From Thioclava sp. ES.031 (GTDB taxonomy: Bacteria > Pseudomonadota > Alphaproteobacteria > Rhodobacterales > Rhodobacteraceae), in assembly GCF_002563775.1 (NCBI RefSeq), contig NZ_PDJO01000001.1, positions 1,250,001 to 1,314,000 on the forward strand: a stretch of 64,000 nucleotides of DNA. The letters run 5' to 3'. The notes below the pieces were generated by a model. It was not told where the DNA came from. It did not search any database and saw only the letters and a program-made list of their open reading frames with translations. The translations under genes were made by a program, and so were the position numbers. Positions 43,158-53,172 of the stretch are shown here, in pieces. Positions within the stretch are counted from its first letter, which is position 1. Each line of letters begins with the position of its first letter.

Positions 43158-43160
43158 GCC

Positions 43161-43568
43161 TCAGCGCATGACCATGACCGCGCATTTCGCATGGCGCACG
43201 ACGCGCGAGGCGGTCGAGCCGATCAGGTAATCGCCAAAGCCCGGACGGTGCGACGCGATCACGATGCAATCGGCCCCGATATTTTCAGCGTAGTCGAGGA
43301 TTTCATGGCCGGGCTGACCTTCGACGATTGCCCAGGCGCCCGCGTCGAACTCTGCCGCGCGCGTGGCGAGGTCTTGCTCCAGCGTCTTGCGCAATTCCTC
43401 CGCATAGCCCTCGGGCATGTAGTTGATCGCATAGGCGGGGACGTCTTCCATCACATGCAGCAAGGTGATGCGCGCTCCGTCGCCTGCCAGCGCCCGCGCG
43501 ACATTGAGCGCGGCATCGGGGTTGTGATCTTCGTCGAAGGCGACGGGCACGAGAATGTTGGAATACAT
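43161..43568 (-). CDS. Universal stress protein (UspA family)
   Basis: A 135-residue single-domain USP. NILVPVAFDEDHNPDAALNV opens the fold and the C-terminal ASHRPGFGDYLIGSTASRVV is an ATP-binding-type loop, ending in HAKCAVMVMR. RBS GGAG precedes the start. An FNR-like box (43623-43636) lies 54 nt upstream, consistent with the anaerobic control known for USPs in other bacteria. Confidence 0.93.
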   Translation of the reverse strand: MYSNILVPVAFDEDHNPDAALNVARALAGDGARITLLHVMEDVPAYAINYMPEGYAEELRKTLEQDLATRAAEFDAGAWAIVEGQPGHEILDYAENIGADCIVIASHRPGFGDYLIGSTASRVVRHAKCAVMVMR

Positions 43569-43622
43569 TGGTTTGGCTCCCTTTCTTTGTCGGGAGCCTG
43601 CCAGACGGTCTGGCCCTGCGCA

Positions 43623-43636
43623 TTGATTTGAGTCAC
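43623..43636 (-). promoter_or_regulatory. FNR-like box upstream of the usp gene
   Basis: On the minus strand GTGACTCAAATCAA matches TTGAT-N4-ATCAA at 8 of 10 positions, with a perfect distal half. It ends 54 nt before the usp start codon. Confidence 0.4.
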
Positions 43637-44088
43637 CCCGGACGGCGGCAAAGACGCCAGATGACGCAAAGGAAGGCGAGAACCGCTCCGCCCCAGAGCG
43701 CGGGCGTCAGACCGGGGCGATAGATCAGGGAAGCGAAGGCCTCGCCGGGCAGCCACCCGCCGCCCGTGGCGGAGGCGAAGCCGCTCGCGACACGCTCGGC
43801 CACCCAATACCAGCCAAGGGCGAACAGCGCCGCGAGAAGGGCCCGCAGCGGCCACGGCCCGGAAATCGCGGCGAGAAGCGCAAGCGGCAGGATCAGGATG
43901 GCGCTGGCCTTTGCGACATCGAATGCGAGGCTCAGCCCCGTGACCGCTCGCGCACGCTCGGCATAGCCCAGCCCTGCGAGCGTGTCGAAATTGCCGAGCA
44001 TCAGATGCGCCCAGAGCGTAAGCGCCACGAGCGCTGCGCCGATCAGACCCGCGCCGAGCGCGCGCGACGCACGCTCGGCAGGTCTCAT
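43633..44088 (-). CDS. Hypothetical four-helix membrane protein
   Basis: A 151-residue protein with about four helices ([68 protein letters not shown]). I do not recognise a family. It is coupled to moaA by ATGA overlap at 44085-44088, so it is downstream in the same transcript. Confidence 0.75.
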   Translation of the reverse strand: MRPAERASRALGAGLIGAALVALTLWAHLMLGNFDTLAGLGYAERARAVTGLSLAFDVAKASAILILPLALLAAISGPWPLRALLAALFALGWYWVAERVASGFASATGGGWLPGEAFASLIYRPGLTPALWGGAVLAFLCVIWRLCRRPG

Positions 44089-45092
44089 CCGCCGGTATGG
44101 CTCATGTGGCGCGACATCTGGCCCGAGACCTTCTGGCGCGAATAGTCGAAATCATGGCCTTTGGGCTTGCGCGAGATCGCCTCGCGGATCGCGGCTTCCA
44201 GCGCGGCATCGTCCTCGTTGGCCCGCAGGGGCGCGCGCAGATCGGCGTTGTCTTCCTGGCCGAGGCACATGAACAACTCGCCCGTGCAGGTCACCCGCAC
44301 GCGGTTGCAGTTCTCGCAGAAATTATGCGTGAGCGGCGTGATGAAACCGATCTTCTGACCGCTTTCCTCAAGCCGGACGTAGCGCGCCGGGCCCCCGGTC
44401 GATTCCGCCAGATCGGTCAGGGTAAAGCGTTCGGCCATCGCCTTGCGCACATCCGAGAGCGGCCAGTATTGATCGAGCCGCAGATCGTCGCCCATCTCGC
44501 CCATCGGCATCACTTCGATAAAGGTCAGATCGAAGCCTTCCGCCGCGCACCAGTCGATCAGGGTGAACAGCTCGTCCTCGTTGAAGCCCTTCAGCGCGAC
44601 GGTGTTGATCTTGACCTTGAGGCCCGCGCGTTTCGCCGCCTCCAGGCCTTTGAGCACCTGTTCGAGCCGCCCCCAGCGCGTGATCTTCGCGAATTTGTCG
44701 GCATCGAGCGTGTCGAGCGAGACGTTGATCCGCTTCATGCCCAGTGCCGCGAGATCATCGGCGAATTTCGCAAGCTGCGAGCCATTGGTGGTCAGCGTCA
44801 GCTCGCGCAGATCGCCGGTCTCCAGATGCCGCGAGATCGAGCGGAAGAAGGTCATGATGTCACGCCGCACCAGCGGCTCGCCCCCGGTGATGCGCAGCTT
44901 CTTCACGCCGAGGCGGATGAAGGTCGAGCAGAGCCGGTCCAGTTCTTCGAGCGTCAGCAGTTCCTTTTTCGGCAGGAACTGCATGTGTTCGGCCATGCAA
45001 TAGGTGCAGCGAAAGTCGCAGCGGTCGGTGACCGAGACCCGCAAATAGTCGATCGGGCGGGCGAAGGGGTCGATGAGGGGCGTGTTATCCAT
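44085..45092 (-). CDS. moaA: GTP 3',8-cyclase MoaA
   Basis: Radical-SAM enzyme of the first step in molybdenum cofactor synthesis. The N-terminal cluster motif is CDFRCTYC (CxxxCxxC); the C-terminal cluster is carried by [20 protein letters not shown], and the chain ends in the conserved Gly-Gly (SHTGG) that inserts into the active site. The start [10 protein letters not shown] (335 residues) was chosen over an upstream in-frame start because the upstream segment has no similarity. No other moa genes are nearby. Confidence 0.97.
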   Translation of the reverse strand: MDNTPLIDPFARPIDYLRVSVTDRCDFRCTYCMAEHMQFLPKKELLTLEELDRLCSTFIRLGVKKLRITGGEPLVRRDIMTFFRSISRHLETGDLRELTLTTNGSQLAKFADDLAALGMKRINVSLDTLDADKFAKITRWGRLEQVLKGLEAAKRAGLKVKINTVALKGFNEDELFTLIDWCAAEGFDLTFIEVMPMGEMGDDLRLDQYWPLSDVRKAMAERFTLTDLAESTGGPARYVRLEESGQKIGFITPLTHNFCENCNRVRVTCTGELFMCLGQEDNADLRAPLRANEDDAALEAAIREAISRKPKGHDFDYSRQKVSGQMSRHMSHTGG

Positions 45093-45224
45093 GTGCGGAA
45101 AGTAAGGTGCGGGGGGCGGGGCGGCAAGGGTGGTCGCGCGGATCGCAGCTGATCGGGGGCCGCGCGGGGGTGACACTGGCTGCGGACTGGGCATAGGCTC
45201 GGCTGAGATTCAAGGAGACTTCGA

Positions 45225-45710
45225 ATGCGCAAAACCCTCGCTCGTCCGATCCTCGCGCTCGTTTTGACGATGCCGATTGCGGGCTGCGCCACGCTCGGGC
45301 TGAACGGCCCGAACGCCGCGGGCTCGGGCTCTGCAGCGGCGCCCGGCGCGGCGGCGACTGCGACCCCGGTTCCGAAACCCAGCGCGAAAACCGCCGATTC
45401 CTTCGATACCACCACGGCAGAACAGCGCGCCGAGGCGGCGAAGAAACCCGTGGGCGGCGAGACCAAGCTTGGCACCACCATCGCGAGCCTTGGCGATCCG
45501 GCCGATCCGGGCTTCTGGGTGAAGACCGGGCTTGTCAAAAGCGAGACCCCCGGCCGGATCGAAGACCCGAAGACCGGCAAATCCGCGAAGGTCACGCTGA
45601 TCCCGTCGGGCAAGGCGGCTGGCTCGGGCTCGGAAGTGTCGCTGCCGGCGCTGCGCCTGCTCGAGGTGCCGCTGACCGATCTGCCCGAACTCACCGTCTA
45701 CAAGCTTTGA
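45225..45710 (+). CDS. Hypothetical lipoprotein
   Basis: A 161-residue protein with a lipoprotein signal peptide (MRKTLARPILALVLTMPIAG then Cys), an Ala/Gly/Pro-rich linker and a small folded C-terminal part (KSAKVTLIPSGKAAGSGSEV then SLPALRLLEVPLTDLPELTV) with Rhodobacterales-like composition. RBS AAGGAG precedes the ATG. The function is unknown; such proteins in this order are often called D-galactarate dehydratase-like or uncharacterised, and I would not go beyond that. Confidence 0.8.
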   Translation: MRKTLARPILALVLTMPIAGCATLGLNGPNAAGSGSAAAPGAAATATPVPKPSAKTADSFDTTTAEQRAEAAKKPVGGETKLGTTIASLGDPADPGFWVKTGLVKSETPGRIEDPKTGKSAKVTLIPSGKAAGSGSEVSLPALRLLEVPLTDLPELTVYKL

Positions 45711-45720
45711 GCGGTTCGCG

Positions 45721-46167
45721 ATGAACCCTCTGCGCGAGATCGACATTCCGCCGCTCTGGCTGGTGCTGTTCGCGGCGCTGGTCTGGGCGCTGGGGCAGGT
45801 CGTGCCGATGGCGTTTCGCTATGATCGCGCGCTCGGGATGATCGCGATCGCGCTTGGGCTCGCACTCATGCTGGCCGCGGTGGGGCAGATGCTGCTTCAC
45901 CGCACCACCTTCATCCCGCGCCGTGATCCGTCCGACCTCGTGACCTCCGGGGTCTTCGCGCTGTCGCGCAACCCGATCTATCTCGGCGACGCGCTGGTGC
46001 TCGCGGGGCTGGCGCTGATCTGGCACGCGCCTTTGGGGCTTCTGCTGGTGCCGGTCTTCATGTGGTTCATCACGCAGCGCTACATTCTCGGCGAGGAAGC
46101 CCGGATCGCCGCGCATTTCGGCGAAGCTTACACCGCCTACCGCGCCCGGACCCGCCGCTGGCTCTGA
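45721..46167 (+). CDS. Isoprenylcysteine carboxyl methyltransferase-like (PEMT family) protein
   Basis: A 148-residue membrane protein with three to four helices. TSGVFALSRNPIYLGDALVL and the final EEARIAAHFGEAYTAYRART are the SAM-binding motifs of the ICMT/PEMT-like family found in many bacteria without known substrates. It follows the lipoprotein gene by 10 bp and may be co-transcribed. Confidence 0.9.
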   Translation: MNPLREIDIPPLWLVLFAALVWALGQVVPMAFRYDRALGMIAIALGLALMLAAVGQMLLHRTTFIPRRDPSDLVTSGVFALSRNPIYLGDALVLAGLALIWHAPLGLLLVPVFMWFITQRYILGEEARIAAHFGEAYTAYRARTRRWL

Positions 46168-46454
46168 TCGAGCCGCGGCATAATGCTGCGCCCGCAAAAA
46201 AAGCTGAAGCCGGTGCAATCGGGTCGCAGCGCGAAATAAACGATCTAACACTCTGATATGAAGTCATAAATCACCCCGATGTTCGGTATTCAATGGTATA
46301 CACGAACCGGTGAGCTGCGCCGTGAACGATTAACAAGGTTTTACGGCCCATCGGTGCTTGTGAAACATTATTGCGCGATGCTAAGGAGTACGACGCAAGA
46401 TTCCGGGTGCGCAGGCCATCGGCTAAACGCACCGCTATCCAAGGGGGAGTTAGA
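46168..46454 (+). promoter_or_regulatory. Leader/promoter region of pntAB
   Basis: A 287-bp AT-richer stretch with no convincing ORF of its own; the pntA frame stays open upstream to 46371 but lacks family similarity there. It should hold the pntAB promoter. I cannot point to a confident -35/-10 pair. Confidence 0.5.
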
Positions 46455-48029
46455 GTGAAAATCGGAGCTCCAAAGGAGATTTTCGAGGGCGAGGCGCGGG
46501 TCGCCATGACGCCCGACTCGGCTTTGCAGCTGCAAAAGCTGGGTCATGAGTGCTTCATCGAGACCGGAGCAGGCGTCCGTGCCGGCTTCACAGACGAGGC
46601 CTACGAGGCCGCGAATGTGACCGTCATCAAGACCGCCGCCGCGCTGTTCAAAGAGGTGGATTTCGTCATCAAGGTTCGCCCGCCGAGCGATACCGAGGTC
46701 AAGCGCCTCAAGCCCGGCCAGACCCTGATCTCGTTCTTCTACCCGGCCCAGAACGAAGAGCTTCTGAAAGCCGCCGAGAAGACCGGTGCGAACGTGATCG
46801 CGATGGACATGGTCCCGCGGATCTCGCGCGCGCAGAAAATGGATGCGCTGTCCTCCATGGCCAATATCGCGGGCTACCGTGCGGTGCTCGAGGCAGGCAA
46901 CAACTTCGGCCGCTTCTTCACCGGTCAGGTGACGGCGGCAGGTAAGGTTCCGCCGGCGAAAGTGCTCGTGGTGGGCGCAGGCGTCGCGGGTCTCGCCGCG
47001 ATCGGCGCTTCGACCTCGCTGGGTGCGATCACCTACGCGTTCGACGTGCGTCCCGAAGTGGCCGAGCAGATCGAGTCGATGGGCGCCGAGTTCGTCTATC
47101 TCGACTTCGAGGAGGCCGCGAAAGACGGCGCCGAGACGGGTGGCTATGCTGCGCCGTCCTCGCCGGAATTCCGTGAAGCCCAGCTTGCGAAATTCCGCGA
47201 ACTGGCCCCCGATATCGACATCGTCATCACCACCGCGCTGATCCCGGGCCGCGACGCCCCGGTGCTGTGGACCAAGGACATGGTCGAGGCGATGAAGCCG
47301 GGCTCGGTGATCGTGGACCTCGCCGCCGAGCGCGGCGGCAACTGCGAACTGACGGTGCCGGACGAGAAGATCGTGAGCGACAATGGCGTGACCATCGTCG
47401 GCTACACGGATTTCCCGAGCCGCATGGCGACGCAGAGCTCCGCGCTCTACTCGACCAACATCCGTCACATGATGACGGACCTGACGCCCGAGAAGGACGG
47501 TGTCGTCGTCCATGACATGGAAGACGACGTGATCCGTGGCGCGACCGTGGCCTATCAGGGCGAGATCACCTTCCCGCCGCCGAAACCCAAGGTAGCCGCG
47601 ATCGCGGCGCAAAAGCCGAAGGAAAAGGCCAAGGAACTGACGCCGGAAGAGAAGCGCGCCGCCGAGGTGGCCGAGTTCAAGAAGCAGACCCGCAATCAGG
47701 TGACGCTGCTCGCCGTGGGCGCGATCGTGCTTCTGGGCGTGGGCCTCGTGGCGCCGGCCAGCTTCATGCAGCACTTCATCGTCTTCGTGCTCAGCTGTTT
47801 CGTGGGCTTCCAGGTGATCTGGAACGTCTCGCACTCGCTGCACACGCCGCTGATGGCTGTGACCAACGCGATCTCGTCGATCATCATCCTCGGCGCGCTG
47901 TTGCAGATCGGATCGGGCTCGTGGCTCGTGATCGTGCTGGCCGCGCTGTCGGTGTTCATGGCCGGGATCAACATCTTCGGTGGCTTCATGGTCACCCGGC
48001 GCATGCTCGCCATGTTCCAGAAGTCGTAA
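46455..48029 (+). CDS. pntA: NAD(P) transhydrogenase subunit alpha
   Basis: Proton-translocating transhydrogenase subunit (524 residues). The N-terminus [19 protein letters not shown] and the NAD-binding [16 protein letters not shown] are alanine-dehydrogenase-like (domain I); RGGNCELT and [14 protein letters not shown] follow. The C-terminus holds four membrane helices ([17 protein letters not shown] and others), so the chain is full-length PntA. The start is GTG, with GGGGGAG upstream. pntB follows after 15 bp. The enzyme makes NADPH from NADH at the expense of the proton gradient. Confidence 0.96.
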   Translation: MKIGAPKEIFEGEARVAMTPDSALQLQKLGHECFIETGAGVRAGFTDEAYEAANVTVIKTAAALFKEVDFVIKVRPPSDTEVKRLKPGQTLISFFYPAQNEELLKAAEKTGANVIAMDMVPRISRAQKMDALSSMANIAGYRAVLEAGNNFGRFFTGQVTAAGKVPPAKVLVVGAGVAGLAAIGASTSLGAITYAFDVRPEVAEQIESMGAEFVYLDFEEAAKDGAETGGYAAPSSPEFREAQLAKFRELAPDIDIVITTALIPGRDAPVLWTKDMVEAMKPGSVIVDLAAERGGNCELTVPDEKIVSDNGVTIVGYTDFPSRMATQSSALYSTNIRHMMTDLTPEKDGVVVHDMEDDVIRGATVAYQGEITFPPPKPKVAAIAAQKPKEKAKELTPEEKRAAEVAEFKKQTRNQVTLLAVGAIVLLGVGLVAPASFMQHFIVFVLSCFVGFQVIWNVSHSLHTPLMAVTNAISSIIILGALLQIGSGSWLVIVLAALSVFMAGINIFGGFMVTRRMLAMFQKS

Positions 48030-48044
48030 GAGGGGGAGAGCGTA

Positions 48045-49478
48045 ATGGAAAACGGATTCTCGACCGCCGCCTATGTTGTCGCGGCAGTTCTCTTCATCCT
48101 CTCGCTGGGCGGCCTTTCGGGGCAGGAAAGCGCGAAACGGGCCGTGTGGTATGGCATCTTCGGCATGGGCCTCGCGGTTCTGGCGACGCTGATCGGCCCC
48201 GGTTCGGGTCTTTGGCTTCTCTCGGTCATCCTGATCGCGGGCGGTGGCATCATCGGCTGGTTCGTCGCGAACCGGGTGCAGATGACGGAAATGCCGCAGC
48301 TTGTGGCCGCGATGCACTCGCTGGTCGGTCTGGCCGCCGTCTTCGTGGGCTACAACGCCTATATCGAGATGGCGCGCGTCGGCGCGATGGGCGCGGAAGA
48401 GCAGCACGCGCTGAAGGGCTTTGCCGCTCTGATCGCGCATAAGACGCCGGTCGAACTGTCGATCCTGCGCGTCGAGCTGTTCCTCGGCGTGTTCATCGGG
48501 GCGGTGACCTTCACCGGGTCGGTCGTGGCCTTCGGCAAGCTCGCGGGCAAGGTGACCTCGAAGGCCACCAAGCTGCCGGGCGGGCATATCCTCAATGCGA
48601 CGGCTGCGATCCTCTCGGTGATCCTGCTGATCGCCTTCCTGAACGGGGCAGGGGCCTGGGCGCTGATCGTGATGACGCTTCTGGCCTTCTTCATCGGCTA
48701 TCACCTGATCATGGGTATCGGCGGGGCCGATATGCCGGTCGTGGTGTCGATGCTGAACTCCTATTCGGGCTGGGCCGCGGCGGCGATCGGCTTCTCGCTG
48801 GGCAACGATCTTCTGATCGTGGTCGGCGCGCTGGTCGGCTCCTCGGGTGCGATCCTGTCCTACATCATGTGTAAGGCGATGAACCGCTCGTTCATCAGCG
48901 TTATCCTCGGCGGCTTCGGCGGCGCCTCCGGTCCCGCGATGGAAGTCGAGGGCGAGCAGATCGCGATCGACGCCGACGGCGTGGCCTCCGCGCTGCGCGA
49001 CGCCGATAGCGTGATCATCGTGCCGGGCTACGGCATGGCGGTGGCGCAGGCTCAGCAGGCGGTGTCGGAACTGACCCGCAAACTGCGCAGCCAAGGCAAG
49101 GAAGTGCGCTTCGCGATCCACCCGGTCGCGGGCCGTCTGCCGGGCCACATGAACGTGCTCTTGGCCGAGGCGAAGGTGCCCTACGATATCGTTCTGGAAA
49201 TGGACGAGATCAACGAGGACTTCCCCGACACTGACGTGGTGATCGTCATCGGCTCGAATGACATCGTGAACCCCGCCGCACAGGAAGACCCGAACTCGCC
49301 GATCGCCGGCATGCCGGTTCTGGAAGTGTGGAAGGCCAAGCAGGTGTTCGTCTCGAAGCGCGGCCAGGGCACCGGCTATTCGGGCATCGAGAACCCGCTG
49401 TTCTACAAAGAGAACACCCGGATGTTCTATGGCGACGCCAAGGACTCGGTGAACGCGCTGCTGCCGCTGATCGACTGA
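48045..49478 (+). CDS. pntB: NAD(P) transhydrogenase subunit beta
   Basis: A 477-residue subunit with about nine membrane helices followed by the soluble NADP-binding domain III, including [39 protein letters not shown] and [20 protein letters not shown]. Length and motifs are complete. Ends the operon at a strong terminator. Confidence 0.97.
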   Translation: MENGFSTAAYVVAAVLFILSLGGLSGQESAKRAVWYGIFGMGLAVLATLIGPGSGLWLLSVILIAGGGIIGWFVANRVQMTEMPQLVAAMHSLVGLAAVFVGYNAYIEMARVGAMGAEEQHALKGFAALIAHKTPVELSILRVELFLGVFIGAVTFTGSVVAFGKLAGKVTSKATKLPGGHILNATAAILSVILLIAFLNGAGAWALIVMTLLAFFIGYHLIMGIGGADMPVVVSMLNSYSGWAAAAIGFSLGNDLLIVVGALVGSSGAILSYIMCKAMNRSFISVILGGFGGASGPAMEVEGEQIAIDADGVASALRDADSVIIVPGYGMAVAQAQQAVSELTRKLRSQGKEVRFAIHPVAGRLPGHMNVLLAEAKVPYDIVLEMDEINEDFPDTDVVIVIGSNDIVNPAAQEDPNSPIAGMPVLEVWKAKQVFVSKRGQGTGYSGIENPLFYKENTRMFYGDAKDSVNALLPLID

Positions 49479-49500
49479 TCGGCAGGGCAGGGAAATTGGA

Positions 49501-49531
49501 AACGGCCGGTCGAGGGACCGGCCGTTTTCGT
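49501..49531 (+). terminator. Terminator after pntB
   Basis: AACGGCCGGTC and GACCGGCCGTT form a stem around GAGG, followed by TTCGTTT. Repeat copy B starts about 16 bases downstream, in the same relation as copy A to its terminator. Confidence 0.88.
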
Positions 49532-49546
49532 TTGGGGTGATGGGCG

Positions 49547-49704
49547 CTGAGGGACGCGCCCGAGCCTCGGGTGGGCGCTGTGCTTCGCATGTGGCTGGGC
49601 AGTTTATCTCGCAAGCACGGACGACGGCGACACTCGCGATGACATCGCCAATGCGCCCTCCCGGGGGGAGGGTCGGGCGCGGCCCGGGGCTGGTCGCCCC
49701 GTGC
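49547..49704 (+). repeat. Dispersed convergent-junction repeat, copy B
   Basis: Same element as 13681-13837 in the same orientation, between the 3' ends of pntB and the SufE gene. It keeps the blocks CTGAGGGACGCGCCCGAGCC, GTTTATCTCGCAAGC, TCGCGATGACATCGCCAATG, TGCGCCCTCCCGGGGGGAGG and CCCGGGGCTGGTCGCCCCG. Confidence 0.85.
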
Positions 49705-49731
49705 ATCGTCAAAGTTGGAAAACCTAGGGCC

Positions 49732-50160
49732 TTACGCCCCCACGGCCTCACCCGCCAGCTTGCGAATCCGCTCCACCATCGCGCGCAGCCCGTTCGAGCG
49801 CTGCGCCGAGAGGTGGTCGTTCAGGCCCAGACGGCCCAGCTCGGCGGGCGCGTCCACCTTCAGCACGTCCTCGACCGTCAGGCCGGAATAAAGCGCATGC
49901 AGGATCGCGATCAGGCCCTGCACGATCATCGCATCGCTCTCGCCCTGAAAATCGAATCTCGCCTGCGGGCCCTCGCCTTCGATCCGGGGCAGCAGCCAGA
50001 CCTGGCTCGCACAGCCCTCCACCTTGGTCGCAGGCACCTTCACCGCATCGTCCAGCGGCGGCAATTCGCGGCCCAGCTCGATCACGTGACGGTAGCGGTC
50101 CTCCCAATCGTCGAGAAATTCGAAGGTCTCGGCAATCTCTTCAAAGGCTTCGCGCGCCAT
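49732..50160 (-). CDS. sufE: SufE-family Fe-S cluster assembly protein
   Basis: A 142-residue sulfur-acceptor protein that takes persulfide sulfur from SufS. The active-site Cys50 lies in KVEGCASQVWLLP, the family signature, and SNGLRAMVERIRKLAGEAV is the conserved C-terminal helix. I chose ATG 50160, with AGGAG at a good distance; a GTG at 50166 is too close to it. It is away from a suf operon. Confidence 0.94.
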   Translation of the reverse strand: MAREAFEEIAETFEFLDDWEDRYRHVIELGRELPPLDDAVKVPATKVEGCASQVWLLPRIEGEGPQARFDFQGESDAMIVQGLIAILHALYSGLTVEDVLKVDAPAELGRLGLNDHLSAQRSNGLRAMVERIRKLAGEAVGA

Positions 50161-50298
50161 GGTCACTCGCTCCTGGGGATAGGGAATTGCCTATTGGGTA
50201 ACGGGTTCGCGCCCGAGGGTCCAGACGCGGCTTTTCAAAAGCGCCGCAATGGGCTACCACAAATCCGGGTCCAGACCCGGGACAGTATCGGAGCCATC

Positions 50299-50796
50299 AT
50301 GAACAAAGCCCTGATCGCGGCACTTGCCCTGACGCTCACCACCGCAGGCTGCGGCACCATCCGTGACAGCAAGCTCAACCCGTTCAACTGGTTCGGGCGC
50401 GACACGGCCGCACCCGTGCAGACGCTTGCCCCGCGCGGCGGCTACCCCGTGAAGGTCGGCAAGCCGAACCAGCAGCAGGTGTCGCAGGTGTCCTCGCTTT
50501 CGGTCGAGAAGATCCCCTCGGGCGCGATCATCACCGCGATGGGCCTGCCGCCGACGCAAGGCTATTGGGACACCGATCTGGTTCCGCTCAACGACGGCGC
50601 ACCGGATGAGAAGGGCACCGTGACCTATGTCTTCATGGTCTCGCCGCCGCCCGCCGACAGCCCCGATGCGCGCCGGGTGATGAACGCGACGTCGCGCGAG
50701 GTCTCGGCAGCTGCGTTCCTGAGCAATTACAAGCTACAGGGCGTGCGTAGGATCGTGGTGCAGGGCGTGTCGAATGCGCGGTCCGTCGCGCGCTGA
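50299..50796 (+). CDS. Conserved hypothetical lipoprotein
   Basis: A 165-residue protein with lipobox LTTAGC after a short hydrophobic signal, then RDSKLNPFNWFGRD, a motif seen in several Rhodobacterales lipoproteins. The mature domain ends in SNYKLQGVRRIVVQGVSNAR, suggesting an alpha/beta fold. The ATG at 50299 gives the signal peptide; the longer frame upstream does not. The function is unknown. Confidence 0.85.
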   Translation: MNKALIAALALTLTTAGCGTIRDSKLNPFNWFGRDTAAPVQTLAPRGGYPVKVGKPNQQQVSQVSSLSVEKIPSGAIITAMGLPPTQGYWDTDLVPLNDGAPDEKGTVTYVFMVSPPPADSPDARRVMNATSREVSAAAFLSNYKLQGVRRIVVQGVSNARSVAR

Positions 50797-50821
50797 GCTT
50801 GGTTTGATCTGAATAGGTATG

Positions 50822-50848
50822 AGGCTCGGGAGAACCCGAGCCTTTTTC
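50822..50848 (+). terminator. Terminator after the lipoprotein gene
   Basis: GGCTCGGG and CCCGAGCC pair around AGAA and are followed by TTTTTCTT. Confidence 0.9.
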
Positions 50849-50881
50849 TTGTCGAGGCTGCGCGCTTTGTATCTGGGACCT

Positions 50882-51038
50882 GGCGCGGGGCGACCAGCCC
50901 CGGGCCGCGCCCGACCCTCCCCATGGGAGGGCGCATTGGCGATGCTATCGCGCGAATAAACGCCTTGCGGGCTTGCGAGATAAAGTGCCGACCTCAAAGC
51001 GCGGCGACGCGCCCACCCAAGGATCGGGCGCGTCCCTC
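50882..51038 (-). repeat. Dispersed convergent-junction repeat, copy C (inverted)
   Basis: The reverse complement aligns with copies A and B over the full length: GAGGGACGCGCCCGATCC, TTGGGTGGGCGC, TTTATCTCGCAAGCCCGCAA, ATCGCCAATGCGCCCTCCC and GGTCGGGCGCGGCCCGGGGC then TGGTCGCCCCGCGCC. It again lies between convergent gene ends (lipoprotein gene and rnd). Confidence 0.85.
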
Positions 51039-51054
51039 CGTCCGAGGCTCAGCT

Positions 51055-52218
51055 TCACACGTCGATCAGCTTCACCGCGCCGCTATCGGCGGTCAGCGCC
51101 ACTTCGCCCTTGGCCAGACGCAGCGCGTCACTGCCGAAGACTTCCGCACGCCAGCCCTGCAGGGCGGCCACGTCGCGCGTGCCAGCGGCGATGCGATCCA
51201 GATCCGACGAGGTCGCGATCAGCTTCGCGGCGACGCCGGCCTGCTGCGATTTCGCCTTCAGCAGCACCCGCAGCAGATCGCCGAGCGCGGTGTCGACCTG
51301 CAATTGCTGGGCCTGATTGTCGGGACGGGGCAGCTTCTCGTTGGGCATATCCAGCCCTTCGCGCACCGCCGTCAGGATGCCTTCGGCGATCTCGCCCTTG
51401 CGGGCCTCGCGCAGCAGCAGTCGCGACTTGCCCAGCTCTTCGATCGAAGAGGGCTTGGTCGAGGCCAGCTCCAGCAGCGCATCATCCTTGAAGATACGGC
51501 TCCGCGGGATGTTGCGGTTCTGGGCGTAACCTTCGCGGAACTGTGCCAGCTCGCGCACGATGGCGAGGAAACGGCCCGAATTGGTCCGCGTCTTCACACG
51601 CTTCCACGCCTCTTCGGGGCGATTGATATAGGTCTCGGGGTTCAGCAGAACCGCCTCTTCCTCTTCGACCCAGGCATCGCGGCCCGTTTTCTTCAGCTGT
51701 TCGTCGAGGAATTCGTAGATCACGCGCAGATGGGTCACATCGGCGATGGCGTATTTCTTCTGTGCCTCGGTCAGCGGACGGCGCGACCAGTCGGTAAAGC
51801 GCGAGGACTTGTCGAGTGACTGCTTGGCGATCTTGCGCACCAGCGTCTCGTAGCCCACCTGCTCGCCGAAGCCGCAGACCATCCCGGCGATCTGCGTGTC
51901 GAACAGCGGATCGGGGAAGACCTGCGCGTCGGTGAAGAAAATCTCCAGATCCTGCCGGGCCGCGTGGAAGACCTTCACGGTCTCCTTGTGACGGAAAAGA
52001 TCGTAGAGCGGCTCGAGCGAGAGCGCGTCGGACAGCGGATCGACCAGAACGGCCTCGCCTTCGGTCTCGCCATGATTGGGGAGCGCCATCTGCACGAGGC
52101 ACAGCTTGGACCAGTAGGTCCGCTCGCGCAGGAATTCGGTGTCGACGGTGACGTAGGGCTCTTGCTTGGCCTTTTCGCAGAAGGTCGCGAGGGCCTCGGT
52201 CGTGGTAATGGTCTGCAT
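51055..52218 (-). CDS. rnd: Ribonuclease D
   Basis: A 387-residue 3'-5' exoribonuclease of tRNA maturation. The DEDDy site is complete: VTVDTEFLRERTY, FHAARQDLEIFF and YAIADVTHLRVIYEFL. HRDC-type helices follow to the C-terminus. Start codon and length fit alphaproteobacterial RNase D. Transcribed toward repeat copy C. Confidence 0.96.
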   Translation of the reverse strand: MQTITTTEALATFCEKAKQEPYVTVDTEFLRERTYWSKLCLVQMALPNHGETEGEAVLVDPLSDALSLEPLYDLFRHKETVKVFHAARQDLEIFFTDAQVFPDPLFDTQIAGMVCGFGEQVGYETLVRKIAKQSLDKSSRFTDWSRRPLTEAQKKYAIADVTHLRVIYEFLDEQLKKTGRDAWVEEEEAVLLNPETYINRPEEAWKRVKTRTNSGRFLAIVRELAQFREGYAQNRNIPRSRIFKDDALLELASTKPSSIEELGKSRLLLREARKGEIAEGILTAVREGLDMPNEKLPRPDNQAQQLQVDTALGDLLRVLLKAKSQQAGVAAKLIATSSDLDRIAAGTRDVAALQGWRAEVFGSDALRLAKGEVALTADSGAVKLIDV

Positions 52219-52339
52219 ATCGCGCTTTCAATTCGGTGCGGGCTCATCCCGCGCATGTGCAAATTCCCTAGACCTTCATGGGGCAAAAGGGAAGGGCGGC
52301 GCGTGTTGCGGCCCGGTTTGCGTGGCAGAAGCGCCAGTT

Positions 52340-53092
52340 TCAGTGCTGAAGGAGGAACGCGGCCCAGGTCAGCCCGTAGAGGATGGGCTGGTGGATCAGG
52401 TAGATCGGCAGGGTGTGACGGCCTGCGAACAGCGCGACTTTCATCACCCCGCGCGTCTGATCGGGCTGGTAGCGCGCGGCCCGTTTCCAATAGCCCAGAC
52501 GGTCGAGCAGTTTCGCCGCGCCCATGCCGATCAGGAACGGTCCGATCCACGGGAAGACCGGCTCGAAATCCATCGAAGGGCGCCAGTGGGTCGAGAGGCC
52601 CAGCCACCACAGCCACGGGTGATTGAACAGCTCGAAGGCGTAGTTCAGATGCACCCAGACCGCGATCACGCCAAGCGCCGCCAGCAAGATCCACGGCAGG
52701 AACAGAAGTGCGGCACCGATCAGCGAGCTGACCGCGATGGAATGCAGGATGCCGTAATAGATGAAATAATCCGGCATCATCACATAGGTCGCGGCACTCA
52801 CGAGCGCCGCGGCAACCACCACCTTGCCGATCCGCTTCCAGAACGGCGCGGCGCGGAAGCCGTGGCGATGGGCGAGCACGAGGCTCAGCCCAGCCATGAA
52901 GATGAAAGTGCTCGCGACCGCGCGGGCGAAATCGAGAAAGGCCGGATGGAAGACCGTGCCGCGCGGCAGGAAGCCGAAATTCTCCAGATCATAGGTCAGG
53001 TGGAAGATCGCCATGCCGATCAGCGCCACGGCCCGGATCAGGTCGGGGGCGATCATGCGCCCGCGCGGGGCCGTATCCGGGGTCGTTTCCAT
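52340..53092 (-). CDS. DUF1624 / heparan-alpha-glucosaminide N-acetyltransferase-like membrane protein
   Basis: A 250-residue protein with about seven helices and the family motifs IRAVALIGMAIFHLTYDLEN (with the conserved His), STFIFMAGLSLVLAHR, FPWIGPFLIGMGAAKLLDR and GRHTLPIYLIHQPILYG. The eukaryotic homologue acetylates a lysosomal sugar; bacterial members have no established substrate. Stands between rnd and purN on the same strand. Confidence 0.9.
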   Translation of the reverse strand: METTPDTAPRGRMIAPDLIRAVALIGMAIFHLTYDLENFGFLPRGTVFHPAFLDFARAVASTFIFMAGLSLVLAHRHGFRAAPFWKRIGKVVVAAALVSAATYVMMPDYFIYYGILHSIAVSSLIGAALLFLPWILLAALGVIAVWVHLNYAFELFNHPWLWWLGLSTHWRPSMDFEPVFPWIGPFLIGMGAAKLLDRLGYWKRAARYQPDQTRGVMKVALFAGRHTLPIYLIHQPILYGLTWAAFLLQH

Positions 53093-53172
53093 GCGCCTGT
53101 CATGCGCGAAGCGACGGCCGCTCGCAAGCGGAGGCTGCGCATTTCGGCGTGAGCGTGCTCACAGGTGGACGC

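Noticed and set aside
46368..49751. A 1127-codon open frame antisense to pntAB
   Set aside because: The plus strand encodes clear pntA and pntB; the antisense product is His/Arg/Asp-rich without domains, as expected from the complement of GC-rich genes.
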